Source of the DNA: Streptomyces canus
Lineage (GTDB): Bacteria; Actinomycetota; Actinomycetes; Streptomycetales; Streptomycetaceae
Length of the DNA stretch: 64,000 bases
Direction: 5' to 3'
Assembly (NCBI RefSeq): GCF_001514145.1
Contig: NZ_KQ948671.1
Location: 206,417-270,416, forward strand
A program made the translations under genes and the position numbers. Below, piece after piece: positions 1 through 8,647 of the stretch. Position 1 is the first letter of the stretch, and each line of letters opens with the position of its first letter. Under the pieces are notes generated by a model. The model made no database searches, was not told where the DNA came from, and saw only the letters and a list, made by a program, of their open reading frames with translations.

Positions 1-1
1 C

Positions 2-628
2 TCCTACCGGGTGCCGTGGCTGTTCGACGAGGAATCCGTGGACGTGCTGCGGCACTTCACCCGCCTCAAGCTGAGGCTCATGCCGTATCTCTACGAGGCC
101 GCGCGCACCGCCCACGCCGAGGGCGTGCCGGTGATGCGGGCGACGGTCCTGGAGTTCCCGGACGATCCCGGGTGCGCGCATCTGGAGCGGCAGTACATGC
201 TCGGCCCCGACCTGATGGTGGCGCCGGTGTTCAACGACGAGGGCGAGGTCTCCTACTACGTCCCCGAGGGCACGTGGACCCACTTCGTGACCGGCGAGAC
301 GGTGACCGGGCCGCGCTGGATACGCGAGAAGCATGACTTCCTGAGCGTGCCGCTGCTGGTCAGGCCGGGCGCGGTGCTCCCGGTGGGAGCGGTGGACGAC
401 CGGCCCGACTACGACCACGCCGACGGGGTGACCCTGCGGGCGTACGGCCTCGGGCGGGGCGAGCAGGTCACGGTGCGGGTCGGCGAGGTGGCCTTCACCG
501 TCGTACGCGAAGGGGACACGCTGCGGGCGTCCTGCGGTGACCCGTCGGCTCCCTGGGGGCTGGCCGCGGGCGGGCGCGAGGCGCGGGCGCGGGCCGGGAC
601 CGGCTTTCTCTCCCTGGAGCTGGGCTGA
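2..628 (+). CDS. Glycoside hydrolase family 31 (alpha-xylosidase-like), C-terminal part
   Basis: This is the 3' end of a gene entering from the left edge; the frame is open from base 2. The visible part matches the end of the GH31 barrel and the following beta domains of alpha-xylosidase/alpha-glucosidase enzymes. Typical elements are RLKLRLMPYLYEAA, a PVMRA stretch, QYMLGPDLMVAPVF and a late LLVRPGAVLPVG. GH31 enzymes hydrolyse alpha-linked xylosides or glucosides. The catalytic aspartates lie upstream, outside the window, so the substrate cannot be settled. The stop codon shares one base with the ATG of the LacI-type gene (TGATG), so the two are cotranscribed and the regulator probably responds to the sugar this enzyme handles. 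Confidence 0.85.
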   Translation, partial: SYRVPWLFDEESVDVLRHFTRLKLRLMPYLYEAARTAHAEGVPVMRATVLEFPDDPGCAHLERQYMLGPDLMVAPVFNDEGEVSYYVPEGTWTHFVTGETVTGPRWIREKHDFLSVPLLVRPGAVLPVGAVDDRPDYDHADGVTLRAYGLGRGEQVTVRVGEVAFTVVREGDTLRASCGDPSAPWGLAAGGREARARAGTGFLSLELG

Positions 629-1632
629 TGGTGAAGATCACCGATGTGGCGCGGCGGGCCGGGGTCTCCCCCAGCACCGTCTCCTACGCCCTCAGCGGCA
701 AGCGCCCGATCTCCGAGGAGACCCGGCAGCGGGTCGAGGACGCCATCCGCGAGCTGGGCTACCGCCCGCACGCGGGCGCCCGTGCCCTGGCCGGCCGACG
801 GTCGAACGTGCTGGCGCTGGTCGTGCCCTTGAGGTCCGGGATCCACGTGCCGACCGTGATGCAGTTCGCGGTGTCGGTGGTGACGACGGCCCGGCGGTAC
901 GACCACGATGTGCTGCTGCTGACCCAGGACGAGGGCGAGCACGGACTGACGCGGGTCGCGGACACGGCACTGGTGGACGCGCTGATCGTGATGGACGTCC
1001 AACTGGACGATCCCCGGCTCCCGTTGCTGCGCACCCTGGACCTGCCGTCGGTGCTGATCGGCTTCCCCGTCTCCTCGGAGGGTCTGACCTGCGTCGACCT
1101 CGACTTCAGGGCGGCGGGCGAGGCGTGCGTGGAGCATCTGGCGCGGCTGGGCCACCGGGTGGTGGCCCTCGTCGGCTCCCCGCCGGAGGTCTACGTCCGG
1201 CAGACCGCCTTCGCCCAGAGCGTGGTCCAGGGCTTCACGGCCGCCGCGGACCGCTGCGGGATGTCGTCGACGGTCCATCCCTGCGAGCCGGATGCCGCCC
1301 GCGAGGTGGCCGAACAACTCCTGCGCGAGCAACCTGCGCTGACAGGAGTGGTCGTCCACAACGAACCCCTGCTGCAGCCCTTGGTCGACGCCTTCGAGCA
1401 ACTGGGCCTACGCGTCCCGGCCGACCTGTCGGTCACCGCGATCTGCCCCGACGAACTGGCCGAGTCGGTCCGCGTCCCGATCACCTCGGTGGCGCTGCCG
1501 TCGGCGGAGGTGGGCGCGCGAGCGGTCGAGCTCCTGATGAAGAAGCTGGACGGGACGGCCGTACCGGAGTCGACACTGCTGCCGCCGCGGATGACGGAAC
1601 GGGCGAGTACGGGGCGGCGGACGGTTGCCTGA
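628..1632 (+). CDS. LacI-family transcriptional regulator
   Basis: A 334-residue protein of normal LacI/GalR length. Residues 1-50 hold the helix-turn-helix and hinge helix (VKITDVARRAGVSPSTVSYA). The rest is a periplasmic-binding-protein-like sugar sensor ending in the usual TTLLPPR-like strand (ESTLLPPRMTERAS). Such proteins bind a palindromic operator as dimers and release it when a sugar binds. The ATG overlaps the stop of the GH31 gene by one base, which fixes the start and implies translational coupling. It is probably the local repressor of the sugar-use operon that begins left of the window. The ligand is unknown. The last 440 bp are overlapped on the other strand by an open frame. 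Confidence 0.9.
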   Translation: MVKITDVARRAGVSPSTVSYALSGKRPISEETRQRVEDAIRELGYRPHAGARALAGRRSNVLALVVPLRSGIHVPTVMQFAVSVVTTARRYDHDVLLLTQDEGEHGLTRVADTALVDALIVMDVQLDDPRLPLLRTLDLPSVLIGFPVSSEGLTCVDLDFRAAGEACVEHLARLGHRVVALVGSPPEVYVRQTAFAQSVVQGFTAAADRCGMSSTVHPCEPDAAREVAEQLLREQPALTGVVVHNEPLLQPLVDAFEQLGLRVPADLSVTAICPDELAESVRVPITSVALPSAEVGARAVELLMKKLDGTAVPESTLLPPRMTERASTGRRTVA

Positions 1633-2330
1633 GGCGTCCCCCAGGCGAGTCCGCCATAGGTGACGGTCCTGGCCGGGCCCGCTTCACGAGCCAGGCGCTC
1701 GGCCAGGTCACGGCCCCGCAGGTCCAGTTCCCCGCGCCTCGCGTCGTCCTTCGTGTCGTCCCTGTCGTTCAGGTACCGCTCCATGCCGGCGTCGAAGTCG
1801 GCCGCCCACCTGTACAGGTCCGCGACCAGTTCGTCGGACAGGTCCAGCCCGGCGGCGGGGTCGTCCGGAGCGAAGTCCCCGAACCCCTCCGCGCGGAGCG
1901 GGTGCCACTTGTACTCGCCCTCGACGGTGACGCGGAGCGGGTACGGAGGCGTGTCGTGCTCGTCGAGGGACCAGTGCAGTCGCCGGCACCCCCAGCAGAC
2001 GAACTTGTCGGTGGCGTACGCGTCGTCCCAGTACCGCACGACCCACTCTGGCCCGAGGTACCGGGCCAGCGACTGGGCGACCTCCAGCCCCCGCTTCGCG
2101 TACCCGCGCAGTTTCTGACGGGACGTCGCCCCTCCCCCCGGGCGGGCCCGCGACCACGATGTCAGCTGCTCGGCCAGGGACCCGGTCAGCCCGAGCCCGG
2201 GGTCGTCGAGCGGCAGGGAACGGGTGAACCGGGAGAGGCCGTCGGCGCCCTCCTCGTCCGCGAGATACAGCGGTGAGTCGGCGCCCCGCGCACGGACGAG
2301 CAGATGGCGTGGTGTGCGCATCGAGGTCAT
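1191..2330 (-). CDS. Conserved hypothetical protein; frame runs antisense into lacI
   Basis: I do not recognise a family. The first 225 residues or so (2330 down to about 1655) look genuinely coding: balanced acidic composition, Trp-rich segments (EWVVRYWDDAYATDKFVCWGC, in part) and a possible CxxC pair. After AREAGPARTVTYGGL the frame stays open for another 150 residues with low-complexity Ser/Arg-rich sequence, lying antisense to the lacI gene down to 1191. Either the true protein is about 379 residues with an antisense tail, or a stop was lost by mutation or sequencing error near 1640. Alternative frames around 1640 are also open, so a frameshift cannot be excluded. The start at 2330 is the first ATG; MRTPRH three codons later is an alternative. 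Confidence 0.55.
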   Translation of the reverse strand: MTSMRTPRHLLVRARGADSPLYLADEEGADGLSRFTRSLPLDDPGLGLTGSLAEQLTSWSRARPGGGATSRQKLRGYAKRGLEVAQSLARYLGPEWVVRYWDDAYATDKFVCWGCRRLHWSLDEHDTPPYPLRVTVEGEYKWHPLRAEGFGDFAPDDPAAGLDLSDELVADLYRWAADFDAGMERYLNDRDDTKDDARRGELDLRGRDLAERLAREAGPARTVTYGGLAWGTPQATVRRPVLARSVIRGGSSVDSGTAVPSSFFIRSSTARAPTSADGSATEVIGTRTDSASSSGQIAVTDRSAGTRRPSCSKASTKGCSRGSLWTTTPVSAGCSRRSCSATSRAASGSQGWTVDDIPQRSAAAVKPWTTLWAKAVCRT

Positions 2331-2388
2331 GCGGGGTTCGCTTCCACGACGGTTACGAGAATCTCGGGATCACCCTATCGTGGGAATT

Positions 2389-2796
2389 ATGACCGCCCGC
2401 GTCTATTTGAAGCCGCCCTGGATGCAGCGCCACATAGCCAACCGGCTGGTCCCGTTGTTCCAGCGGTCGATGATCTCCCGCCTCACCGTCATAGGCCGCC
2501 GCTCCGGTCGCGAGCGCACGGTCCCGGTGGCCGTCCTGGACCACGAGGGCGAGCGCTACCTCGTCTCCTACCGCGGTCTCAGCGACTGGGCCCTCAACCT
2601 GCGTGCCACCCCCGAGGCCCGCCTCACCACCGGCGGCCGCACCGAGACGATCACCGTGGAGGAGGTCCCGGAACCCGACCGCCCACCGCTGCTCGCCGCC
2701 TATCGCGAACGCTACGGCGGCATGCCCACGGTCTCCGGCGTCCTCGACGCCCTGCCGGCGCCCGCGGACCATCCCGTCTTCCGCATCCGCGCATGA
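2389..2796 (+). CDS. Deazaflavin (F420)-dependent nitroreductase-like protein
   Basis: A 135-residue protein matching the small split-barrel F420/FMN-binding family that includes mycobacterial Ddn. Family marks are the N-terminal amphipathic PPWMQRHIANRLVP segment, then LTVIGRRSGRERTVPVAVLDHEGERYLVSY, and WALNLRATPEARL. Members use reduced F420 for ene- or nitro-reduction, often at the membrane; the substrate here is unknown. I chose the ATG at 2389 (MTARVYLKPPW) because the upstream open frame has no family similarity and overlaps the divergent gene. It converges with the immunity gene across a shared hairpin. Confidence 0.8.
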   Translation: MTARVYLKPPWMQRHIANRLVPLFQRSMISRLTVIGRRSGRERTVPVAVLDHEGERYLVSYRGLSDWALNLRATPEARLTTGGRTETITVEEVPEPDRPPLLAAYRERYGGMPTVSGVLDALPAPADHPVFRIRA

Positions 2797-2799
2797 GAA

Positions 2800-2843
2800 G
2801 ACGGTGCCCCTGGCGGCACCGGCCGGGCGCCAGGGGCACCGTC
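2800..2843. terminator. Bidirectional hairpin between converging genes
   Basis: A perfect 16-bp inverted repeat (2800-2815 and 2828-2843) with a 12-nt loop. It sits just after the stop of the nitroreductase-like gene and just after the stop of the immunity gene on the other strand. It has no long T-run, as is usual for Streptomyces terminators. Confidence 0.75.
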
Positions 2844-2845
2844 GG

Positions 2846-3472
2846 TCACGCCACCAGGTGCTGCACCTCCGACACCACGAACTCGCCGTACTGCAACGCC
2901 GAGCCCAGTGCCGCGAGCCGGGCGTAGTGCTCCGGCGAGAGCGCCGCGCCGGACGCGGTGCCGATCTGTTGCATCGCCCGCAGCAGCAGGCGGAACGCGA
3001 GGTCCGGTGTGCAGCGGCGGGCGCACTCGGTCAGCGCCCGCCCGACCTCGTCCGGCAGGAAGTCCGCCGCCTTGATCTCGGCAAGGACCGTGTCGGCCAG
3101 TTCCACGCCGTCCCACTCGGCGGGGACGGCGGCGGCCACATCGCCCCCGGCGTGCCGGGACAGCCAGGTGTCGCACAGGCCGGTGAGCGTCTCCATCCAC
3201 CGCGTTCCCGAGGTGACACCGGTACGCCCTCCGGAGAAGAAGGACGGCCCGGCCTCCGTGCCGGCCAGCCACAGCGCCTCGATCGTCGCCGAGGGCAGGC
3301 GCAGCAGCAGCGCCGCGTCCCGCCGGACCGCGACGACGCTCTCCGGGTCCAGTTCGTCCCAGAGGTGGTAGCCGACCGCATCGGCGGCCGTGGGCCCGTG
3401 ATGGGTCCAGTCCGCGTGGAACATGCTCATCAGCCAGGTCACACCGAAGTCGGACTCATCGCTGCTTCGCAC
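2846..3472 (-). CDS. CdiI-type immunity protein for the adjacent toxin
   Basis: A 208-residue, mainly helical acidic protein without signal peptide. The N-terminal VTWLMSMFHADWTHHG matches the start of the contact-dependent growth inhibition immunity family (CdiI_2 type), where a Leu-x-x-x-Phe-His-x-Asp-Trp motif opens the protein. Its start lies 23 bp after the stop of the giant toxin gene on the same strand, the standard toxin-then-immunity order. By family, it should bind the toxin tip in the cytoplasm and block its RNase activity, protecting siblings. The pairing is inferred from position and family. The ATG at 3472 precedes the conserved block directly. Confidence 0.78.
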   Translation of the reverse strand: MRSSDESDFGVTWLMSMFHADWTHHGPTAADAVGYHLWDELDPESVVAVRRDAALLLRLPSATIEALWLAGTEAGPSFFSGGRTGVTSGTRWMETLTGLCDTWLSRHAGGDVAAAVPAEWDGVELADTVLAEIKAADFLPDEVGRALTECARRCTPDLAFRLLLRAMQQIGTASGAALSPEHYARLAALGSALQYGEFVVSEVQHLVA

Positions 3473-3495
3473 CGTCCTTCACCTCCCACAGGGCC

Positions 3496-6400
3496 CTATC
3501 TCGGGTACGCCGTGTGTACGTAGAACCCGTTCTTGTGTCCCTTCATCCTCTTGATAATGATCGTGTACGCGTTGCCCGCCGGCGCAGTGCTGCGATCCGC
3601 CTTGGCCACGTAACCCAGGGAATCCGCCCCGAACTTACCGGTCAGCGTCTTCTCCCGGGATGTGCCGCGGAGCCAGGTCTGGATCTCCCCCGCCTTGCTC
3701 TTCAGGCAGTCCTCCACGACCGCCTGCGCCGTGGCGAGATCCTTGAACACACCGTTGACCCCCTTTTCGGCGGCCAGTTCGAACGCCCGCTCCTCGGAGA
3801 CGAACCCGGCTCCCACGCCCGCCGTGTGCTCGTCGAGAACGTGCGCCACCCCTCTGAACTCGTTCGCGTCGGCCACGAGGTTGTTGCAGTTGTGGACGAG
3901 GACCGGGGTGTTGCCTGCCACCGCGTAGAAGGTGTGCAGGCCGGACACGGTCAGGTCGTACACGGTCCGGGGTGCCACCATGTCCCGGTCGGCCACCGAG
4001 GCCACCGTGTGGGAGGTCCCGTCGGTGGTGCGCAGACGGTCACCGGCGCGCAGGTCGGACGCGAGGGTCCAACCGCGGCCGACGACGTGGAAGCGGTGAC
4101 CGGGCGTGCTTGTCAGGCTTCCGCCGCCCGCCAGGGTGATGTCCAGCAGGTCCTGCGTGGGGTGCGAGAACGTGCGGGTGACCGGCTCGCCCATGGTCCA
4201 CCCGGTGGCCGGGTCGGTGGCCAGGAGGAGGTCGCCGTCCCGTACGTCACGGATCGCCTTGCGTCCGCCGTCCGCGAGAACCACTTCGGTGCCACCGGGG
4301 AAGCTGTTGACCGGGCACGCCGTGCGCAGATCCTCGTACACCCGGGCGCTGCGCTCGATCTCGTTGAGCGTACGGGCGTCCACGTCCAGGGTCCGCAGCG
4401 CCTTCAGGGCGTCGGCGACCCCGACACCGGTGCGCATCGCCGCGTCCACCGCGCGGATCGCCTCGGTGACCCTCGCGATCGGCCCGCCGAGCGGCAGCCA
4501 GGTCGCGGCCCAGGCGCAGTCGCCGTAGCTGCCGCCGTCGTCGGCGCTGGTCATCTTGTGGTAGCAGCCGGTGAAGTCGCCGATGATCGAGTCGAAGATG
4601 CCCTTCCACAGATCCTTGGTCGCCTCCCACGAGGAGATGGTGACCTTCTTCTTCAGGTCCTTGAACGGCTTGGTGGTGAGGAAGAACGTGTCCTCGGCCG
4701 GGCAGCCCGACTCGGTGGCCGGAACGTCCGGGTTGTCACAGAAGTAGTAGCTGACGGTCGCATCGAAGTGCACCTCGAACACCAGGTCGCAGGGAAGTCG
4801 CGAGCAGTCGTCCGGCAGCCGCTGCGGGTCGCCCCGCTGCTTGATGTCGTCGATGACGGAGAACACCCCGCCGATCCCGGTGCCGGCGCCCGTCTGCACC
4901 TGGCTGTTGGCATCCTTGCGTCCGGCCTGGTCGGCCGCCTGCTGCGCCGACTCCGCGTACTTCTGCGCGTCCTTCGCCGCCTGCTCCGCCGCCGTCGCCT
5001 CCGCGTCGGCCCGGTCGGCCGCCGCGCGGGCGTCCTTGGCGGCCTGTTCGGCCTCCGCGGCGGCCGTGCGGGCGGCCTCCGCGTCCAGGGCCGCCTGGTC
5101 GGCGGAGGAGCGGGCGTCGGCCGCGTAGGTCTCGGCGCGGTCGGCCGCCTGGTCGGCGGCGGCCGCGTCCTCGGTGGCCTGGCGGTCGTACTCCTTCGCG
5201 CGGGCCAGTGAGGCCTGCGCGTCCGCCGCGTACTGGGCCGCCTCGGCGGCGTAACCCAGCGCCTCCTTCGCCGACTTGCGGGCGTCCGCCGCGAACCCGG
5301 CGGCCTCCGCGGCCAGCGTGTACGCCGCCTTGGCGTCACCGGTCGCCGCTGCCGCGAGGCTCGCCGCCTGGGCCGCGTTCTTCTGCGCGTTGGCCGCGTG
5401 TGCCTCGGCAACCGCCTGCTGCTGCTCGGCGATCGTCTTCGACGACTGGCCCGACAGCACGGCCAGGCCGGCCGCCGAGTCGGTGGTGACGTACGGCGCG
5501 CCCAGCTGGATCGCGTCGTTCGCCGGAGCCGCCACCTGCTGGGCCGCGTTGCCGGCGTCCTCCGCCGCCTGCGCGGTGGTGTAGGCGTGCCCGGCCGCGT
5601 CCGCCGCGCCCGCGACCGCCTTGGCGGCCTCGGCCTTCGCCGCGTCGGCCTGCTTCATGGCGTCGACGGCGTGCTTCTCCGCCTCGTCGGCCAGTTTGAC
5701 CGCGGTACGGGCGGCGGAGGCCGAGGCCTCGGACGCCTTGATGGCGTCGGCAGCGGCGCTGGTCGCCGTACGCACTGCCGCGTCCGCCCGGAGCTTGGCT
5801 GCCTGGGCCGCGTCCGCGTCGGAACGGGCCCGCTGGGCGGCGGCCTCCGCGCGCGTGGCGGCGGCGTCCGCGTCGGCCGCGGCCTGGGTTGCCGCGTCCG
5901 CCTCGGAGCGGGCCGAGCTCGCGGCCGACTCGGCGTCACCGGCGGCCTTGTCCGCCTCGTCGGCGGCGGCCCGGGAGTCCTTGGCGTCGGCGTCCGACTC
6001 ATGGGCCTCGGCGTAGGCGTCCTTGGCGTTGGCCTTGGCGCGGGCGGCGTTGGCCTGGCTCTCGGCGTCCCACGCGTCGTCCCGCTTGCCCTTGGCGCGG
6101 TCCCGGGCGGCCTCGGCGTCCTGGCGCTTGGCGCGGGCCGTGCCCTCGGCGTTCTCCGCCCGGCCCTTGGCTTCCTGGGCGGTCTGCGCGTACCCCTGCG
6201 CGTTCTGCTTGTGCTGCGCGGCCTCGGCCTGCTTCTGCGCGGCGGTCTCCTTCTCCGCCTTCGCCGTCGCCGCCTCGGCCTCCGCCGCGAGCCGCTTGGC
6301 GTGCGCGTCGGCGGCCGCGGCCTTCGCGTCGGCCTCGGCCTTCCGCGTCTCGGCGAGCTTGGCCTTCGCGAGGTCGCGGGCGGCCTTGGCCGTCTGCGCC

Positions 6401-8370
6401 TGCACGGCGGCCGCGTCGGCGGCGGCCTTCGCCTGGGCCCTGGCCTCGTTCGCTGCCGCGGTACGGAAGGCGGCCTTCGACTGCGCGGCCTGCGTCAGGG
6501 CTCGCGCGGCGACGGTGGCGCTGTCCCCGGCGGCGGCACGGGTGGCCGCGTAGGCGGTGTCACCGGCCTTGGCCAGGGCGTCCAGCGCGGCGGCCGAGGC
6601 CTTGGTGACCTGGGCCTTCTGCTGCCCGACGAGCAGACCCCGGCCACGCGGCGCACCCGCCTTGTCGGCGATGCCGTACGCCGCCGTCAGCGCGGTGTCC
6701 GACGTGGTGGCGGCCGTCTTCGCCGTCGTGGCCTGGGCCTTGAGCAGGTCGAGCTGCGCCTTCGCCGCGGTCTGGGCGTCCGTGACGCCCTTCTTCGCCT
6801 TGTCGAACTGGGCCTTGGTCGGGTAGTCGAGGTCGTCGTCGGCGCCCTGGTGCCCGGACGGGACGACGTCGAACTGCTGCGACGCCTTGCCGGTGCAGTC
6901 CCACATCCGGCCGTCGCGGCTGTTGGTGTAGTCCGCGAGGTCGAGGCAGTTGCCGGTGCCCGGGTTGTACAGCCGCGAGGTGCCGTGGGTGCCGTACTGC
7001 CACTTCTGCGAGGCCCCGGTGCCACAGGTGGAGATCTGCACCGGCGTGCCGTTGGTGCTCGCGCCGCCCTTGACGGTCAGGCACTTGCCCGAGTTGGGGT
7101 TGACCAGACGGTCGCCGTCGATCTGCCACTTCTGTCCGGCGCCGGCGTTGCAGGTGTAGATCTGCACGGGCGTGCCGTTGTCCTTCTTGCCGCCCGCCAC
7201 GTCCAGGCACTTGTCGGTGGCCCCGTGGGCGTGCACGACGAAGGGACTGGTGCCGATCCAACCGGGGCCGCCGGCCGACCAGTAGTCCTGCCAGCGGACC
7301 AGGTGGTCGGCGCGCCAGGAGAGCCCGAGCAGTTCACCGAGCGCCTTGGAGCCGGTGGCGAGGGCCTTGGTGGCGGTCTTGTTGGCGGTCAGGAGCTGGT
7401 TGCGCGGGGTGGCCTGTGCGGCGATCTCCTGCTGCCACTCGGCGGACGCGGCGGCGACCTCCTTGCCGAGCACCTTGTTCGGGTCGACGGGGGTGCGCCA
7501 GGCGCAGGAGGCGAACCGGCTCTTCAGGTCCTCGACGGCGATGCGGTACTCGACGCTGCCCGGCTCGGGCGCGGTGCGCGCGAAGCCGCCGTACGACAGG
7601 AAGAGCCGGGCGTTGTCGGCGGCCATCGGCTCCATGGACCAGTTCAGCAGGTGGTCGTAGGCCCGGTGCTCCTCGTACTCCTGATTCCAGTCGGGCGCGT
7701 TCGGGTCGGGGTCGCCGCCGTACAGCGGGTCGCCCAGGTCCTTGACCGCCTTGACGGTGGCCTCGTCGGCCTTCGGGGTCAGGTCGCGGTAGAAGTCGCC
7801 CTCGTCCTTCCAGAACTGCTCCCAGATCCACTTGGAGATGCCGGTCTGCTGGAAGAAGTTGGGGCGGCCGTCATTGCTCGTCCCAGGCGGCCACTCGAAG
7901 TCGACGACCGACTTGAAGCCGCCGGGTGTGGGCAGACCGGAGATCTCGAAATCACGGATGTGGTCGAAGAGCGCCGAGCCCTCTTTGTCGGCGGCGTCCC
8001 TGTCCTGCTCGAACGCCGTCGACAGCGGGGTGGTGGTCCAGTACTCCCGGTTCGCCGCGGTGTGCAGTTTGTCCGGCGTCTGGTTCAGTCCGTCCTGGGC
8101 GACGCCGAACATGGCCGGGCCGCCCATCCGCAGCACCTCGCCCATCCGGCACTGGTCCTCCCGGAGCTGTTCGGCGGCCTCGGCGTCGAAGCCGTCGTAG
8201 CTGTCGCCGACGTCGGCCACGGAAGCCATGTCGTCGGCCGCGTACCGGCTGATCAGATCGGGTTGTACGGCAACTGAGCCGATCAGGCCCACGGCGACCG
8301 CGGACGTCAGCAGCGGTGTCAGGAGCCTGGATCGCGTGCGGGCACGCGTGAAGAGCCGATATCTCGGCAT
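3496..8370 (-). CDS. Secreted polymorphic toxin: lectin, Ala-rich stalk, HINT, RNase A-like tip
   Basis: A 1624-residue protein. Approximate domains: 1-40, Arg-rich start plus hydrophobic segment (signal peptide or anchor, LLTPLLTSAVAVGLIGSVAV); 50-370, unassigned Trp-rich domain; 380-505, ricin-B-type lectin with repeated CLDV/CLTV and QKWQ marks; 520-1150, very Ala-rich heptad-like helical stalk; 1160-1345, unassigned region with several Cys; 1350-1495, pretoxin HINT domain running from CPVNSFPGGTEVVLADG to TPVLVHNC; 1495-1624, toxin tip resembling the bacterial RNase A-like CdiA-CT family (AHVLDEHTAGVG near its start, YVHTAYPR at the end). HINT domains are thought to release the tip by autocleavage. 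The tip should cut RNA in competitor cells. Surface binding and the delivery route are unknown. The immunity gene follows by 23 bp. Confidence 0.85.
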   Translation of the reverse strand: MPRYRLFTRARTRSRLLTPLLTSAVAVGLIGSVAVQPDLISRYAADDMASVADVGDSYDGFDAEAAEQLREDQCRMGEVLRMGGPAMFGVAQDGLNQTPDKLHTAANREYWTTTPLSTAFEQDRDAADKEGSALFDHIRDFEISGLPTPGGFKSVVDFEWPPGTSNDGRPNFFQQTGISKWIWEQFWKDEGDFYRDLTPKADEATVKAVKDLGDPLYGGDPDPNAPDWNQEYEEHRAYDHLLNWSMEPMAADNARLFLSYGGFARTAPEPGSVEYRIAVEDLKSRFASCAWRTPVDPNKVLGKEVAAASAEWQQEIAAQATPRNQLLTANKTATKALATGSKALGELLGLSWRADHLVRWQDYWSAGGPGWIGTSPFVVHAHGATDKCLDVAGGKKDNGTPVQIYTCNAGAGQKWQIDGDRLVNPNSGKCLTVKGGASTNGTPVQISTCGTGASQKWQYGTHGTSRLYNPGTGNCLDLADYTNSRDGRMWDCTGKASQQFDVVPSGHQGADDDLDYPTKAQFDKAKKGVTDAQTAAKAQLDLLKAQATTAKTAATTSDTALTAAYGIADKAGAPRGRGLLVGQQKAQVTKASAAALDALAKAGDTAYAATRAAAGDSATVAARALTQAAQSKAAFRTAAANEARAQAKAAADAAAVQAQTAKAARDLAKAKLAETRKAEADAKAAAADAHAKRLAAEAEAATAKAEKETAAQKQAEAAQHKQNAQGYAQTAQEAKGRAENAEGTARAKRQDAEAARDRAKGKRDDAWDAESQANAARAKANAKDAYAEAHESDADAKDSRAAADEADKAAGDAESAASSARSEADAATQAAADADAAATRAEAAAQRARSDADAAQAAKLRADAAVRTATSAAADAIKASEASASAARTAVKLADEAEKHAVDAMKQADAAKAEAAKAVAGAADAAGHAYTTAQAAEDAGNAAQQVAAPANDAIQLGAPYVTTDSAAGLAVLSGQSSKTIAEQQQAVAEAHAANAQKNAAQAASLAAAATGDAKAAYTLAAEAAGFAADARKSAKEALGYAAEAAQYAADAQASLARAKEYDRQATEDAAAADQAADRAETYAADARSSADQAALDAEAARTAAAEAEQAAKDARAAADRADAEATAAEQAAKDAQKYAESAQQAADQAGRKDANSQVQTGAGTGIGGVFSVIDDIKQRGDPQRLPDDCSRLPCDLVFEVHFDATVSYYFCDNPDVPATESGCPAEDTFFLTTKPFKDLKKKVTISSWEATKDLWKGIFDSIIGDFTGCYHKMTSADDGGSYGDCAWAATWLPLGGPIARVTEAIRAVDAAMRTGVGVADALKALRTLDVDARTLNEIERSARVYEDLRTACPVNSFPGGTEVVLADGGRKAIRDVRDGDLLLATDPATGWTMGEPVTRTFSHPTQDLLDITLAGGGSLTSTPGHRFHVVGRGWTLASDLRAGDRLRTTDGTSHTVASVADRDMVAPRTVYDLTVSGLHTFYAVAGNTPVLVHNCNNLVADANEFRGVAHVLDEHTAGVGAGFVSEERAFELAAEKGVNGVFKDLATAQAVVEDCLKSKAGEIQTWLRGTSREKTLTGKFGADSLGYVAKADRSTAPAGNAYTIIIKRMKGHKNGFYVHTAYPR

Positions 8371-8462
8371 GGTGGTTGTCCTCCCCGTGGCGACGGTGTT
8401 CCCCCGGTCGCCGGTGTACGCGCCCTGCGGCGGAGTGGTCGGCTCCGTCCGGCGCGGCGCTT

Positions 8463-8493
8463 ACCTTAGACATACATGTCGGGTGCAGGACAA
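8463..8493 (-). promoter_or_regulatory. Possible promoter of the toxin gene
   Basis: Read on the minus strand, TTGTCC (8488-8493) and TAAGGT (8463-8468) are separated by 19 bp and lie about 90 bp before the toxin start codon. The match to a vegetative promoter is moderate and the spacer is one base long. Nothing else is evident between the toxin start and the terminator at 8567. Confidence 0.3.
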
Positions 8494-8566
8494 GAGTGTT
8501 CCGTGTTACATGTGGGAAACATGTGAAGCTCGGGACGGTCCGGACAGTCCGGGACAGGACATGACG

Positions 8567-8597
8567 AAGGCCCCGCCGCTCGAAGCGACGGGGCCTT
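8567..8597 (-). terminator. tmRNA terminator hairpin
   Basis: An inverted repeat with arms AAGGCCCCG and CGGGGCCTT, lying about 50 bp past the 3' end of the tmRNA gene in its direction of transcription. It separates ssrA from the toxin gene. Confidence 0.7.
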
Positions 8598-8647
8598 TGC
8601 CACTGTGTTCAATGACAAACATGGGGTTGCCTCCCGGAAGAGGCGAG

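Noticed and set aside
409..1401. 330-residue minus-strand open frame opposite lacI and the GH31 end
   Set aside because: Shadow frame with His/Gln/Arg-rich composition; the coding signal lies on the plus strand.
5398..8277. 959-residue plus-strand open frame opposite the toxin gene
   Set aside because: Gly/Arg/Leu-rich antisense of the Ala-rich stalk; no start context or motifs.
8371..8647. tRNA gene near the tmRNA
   Set aside because: The tRNA-like T arm here belongs to the tmRNA acceptor; no separate cloverleaf.
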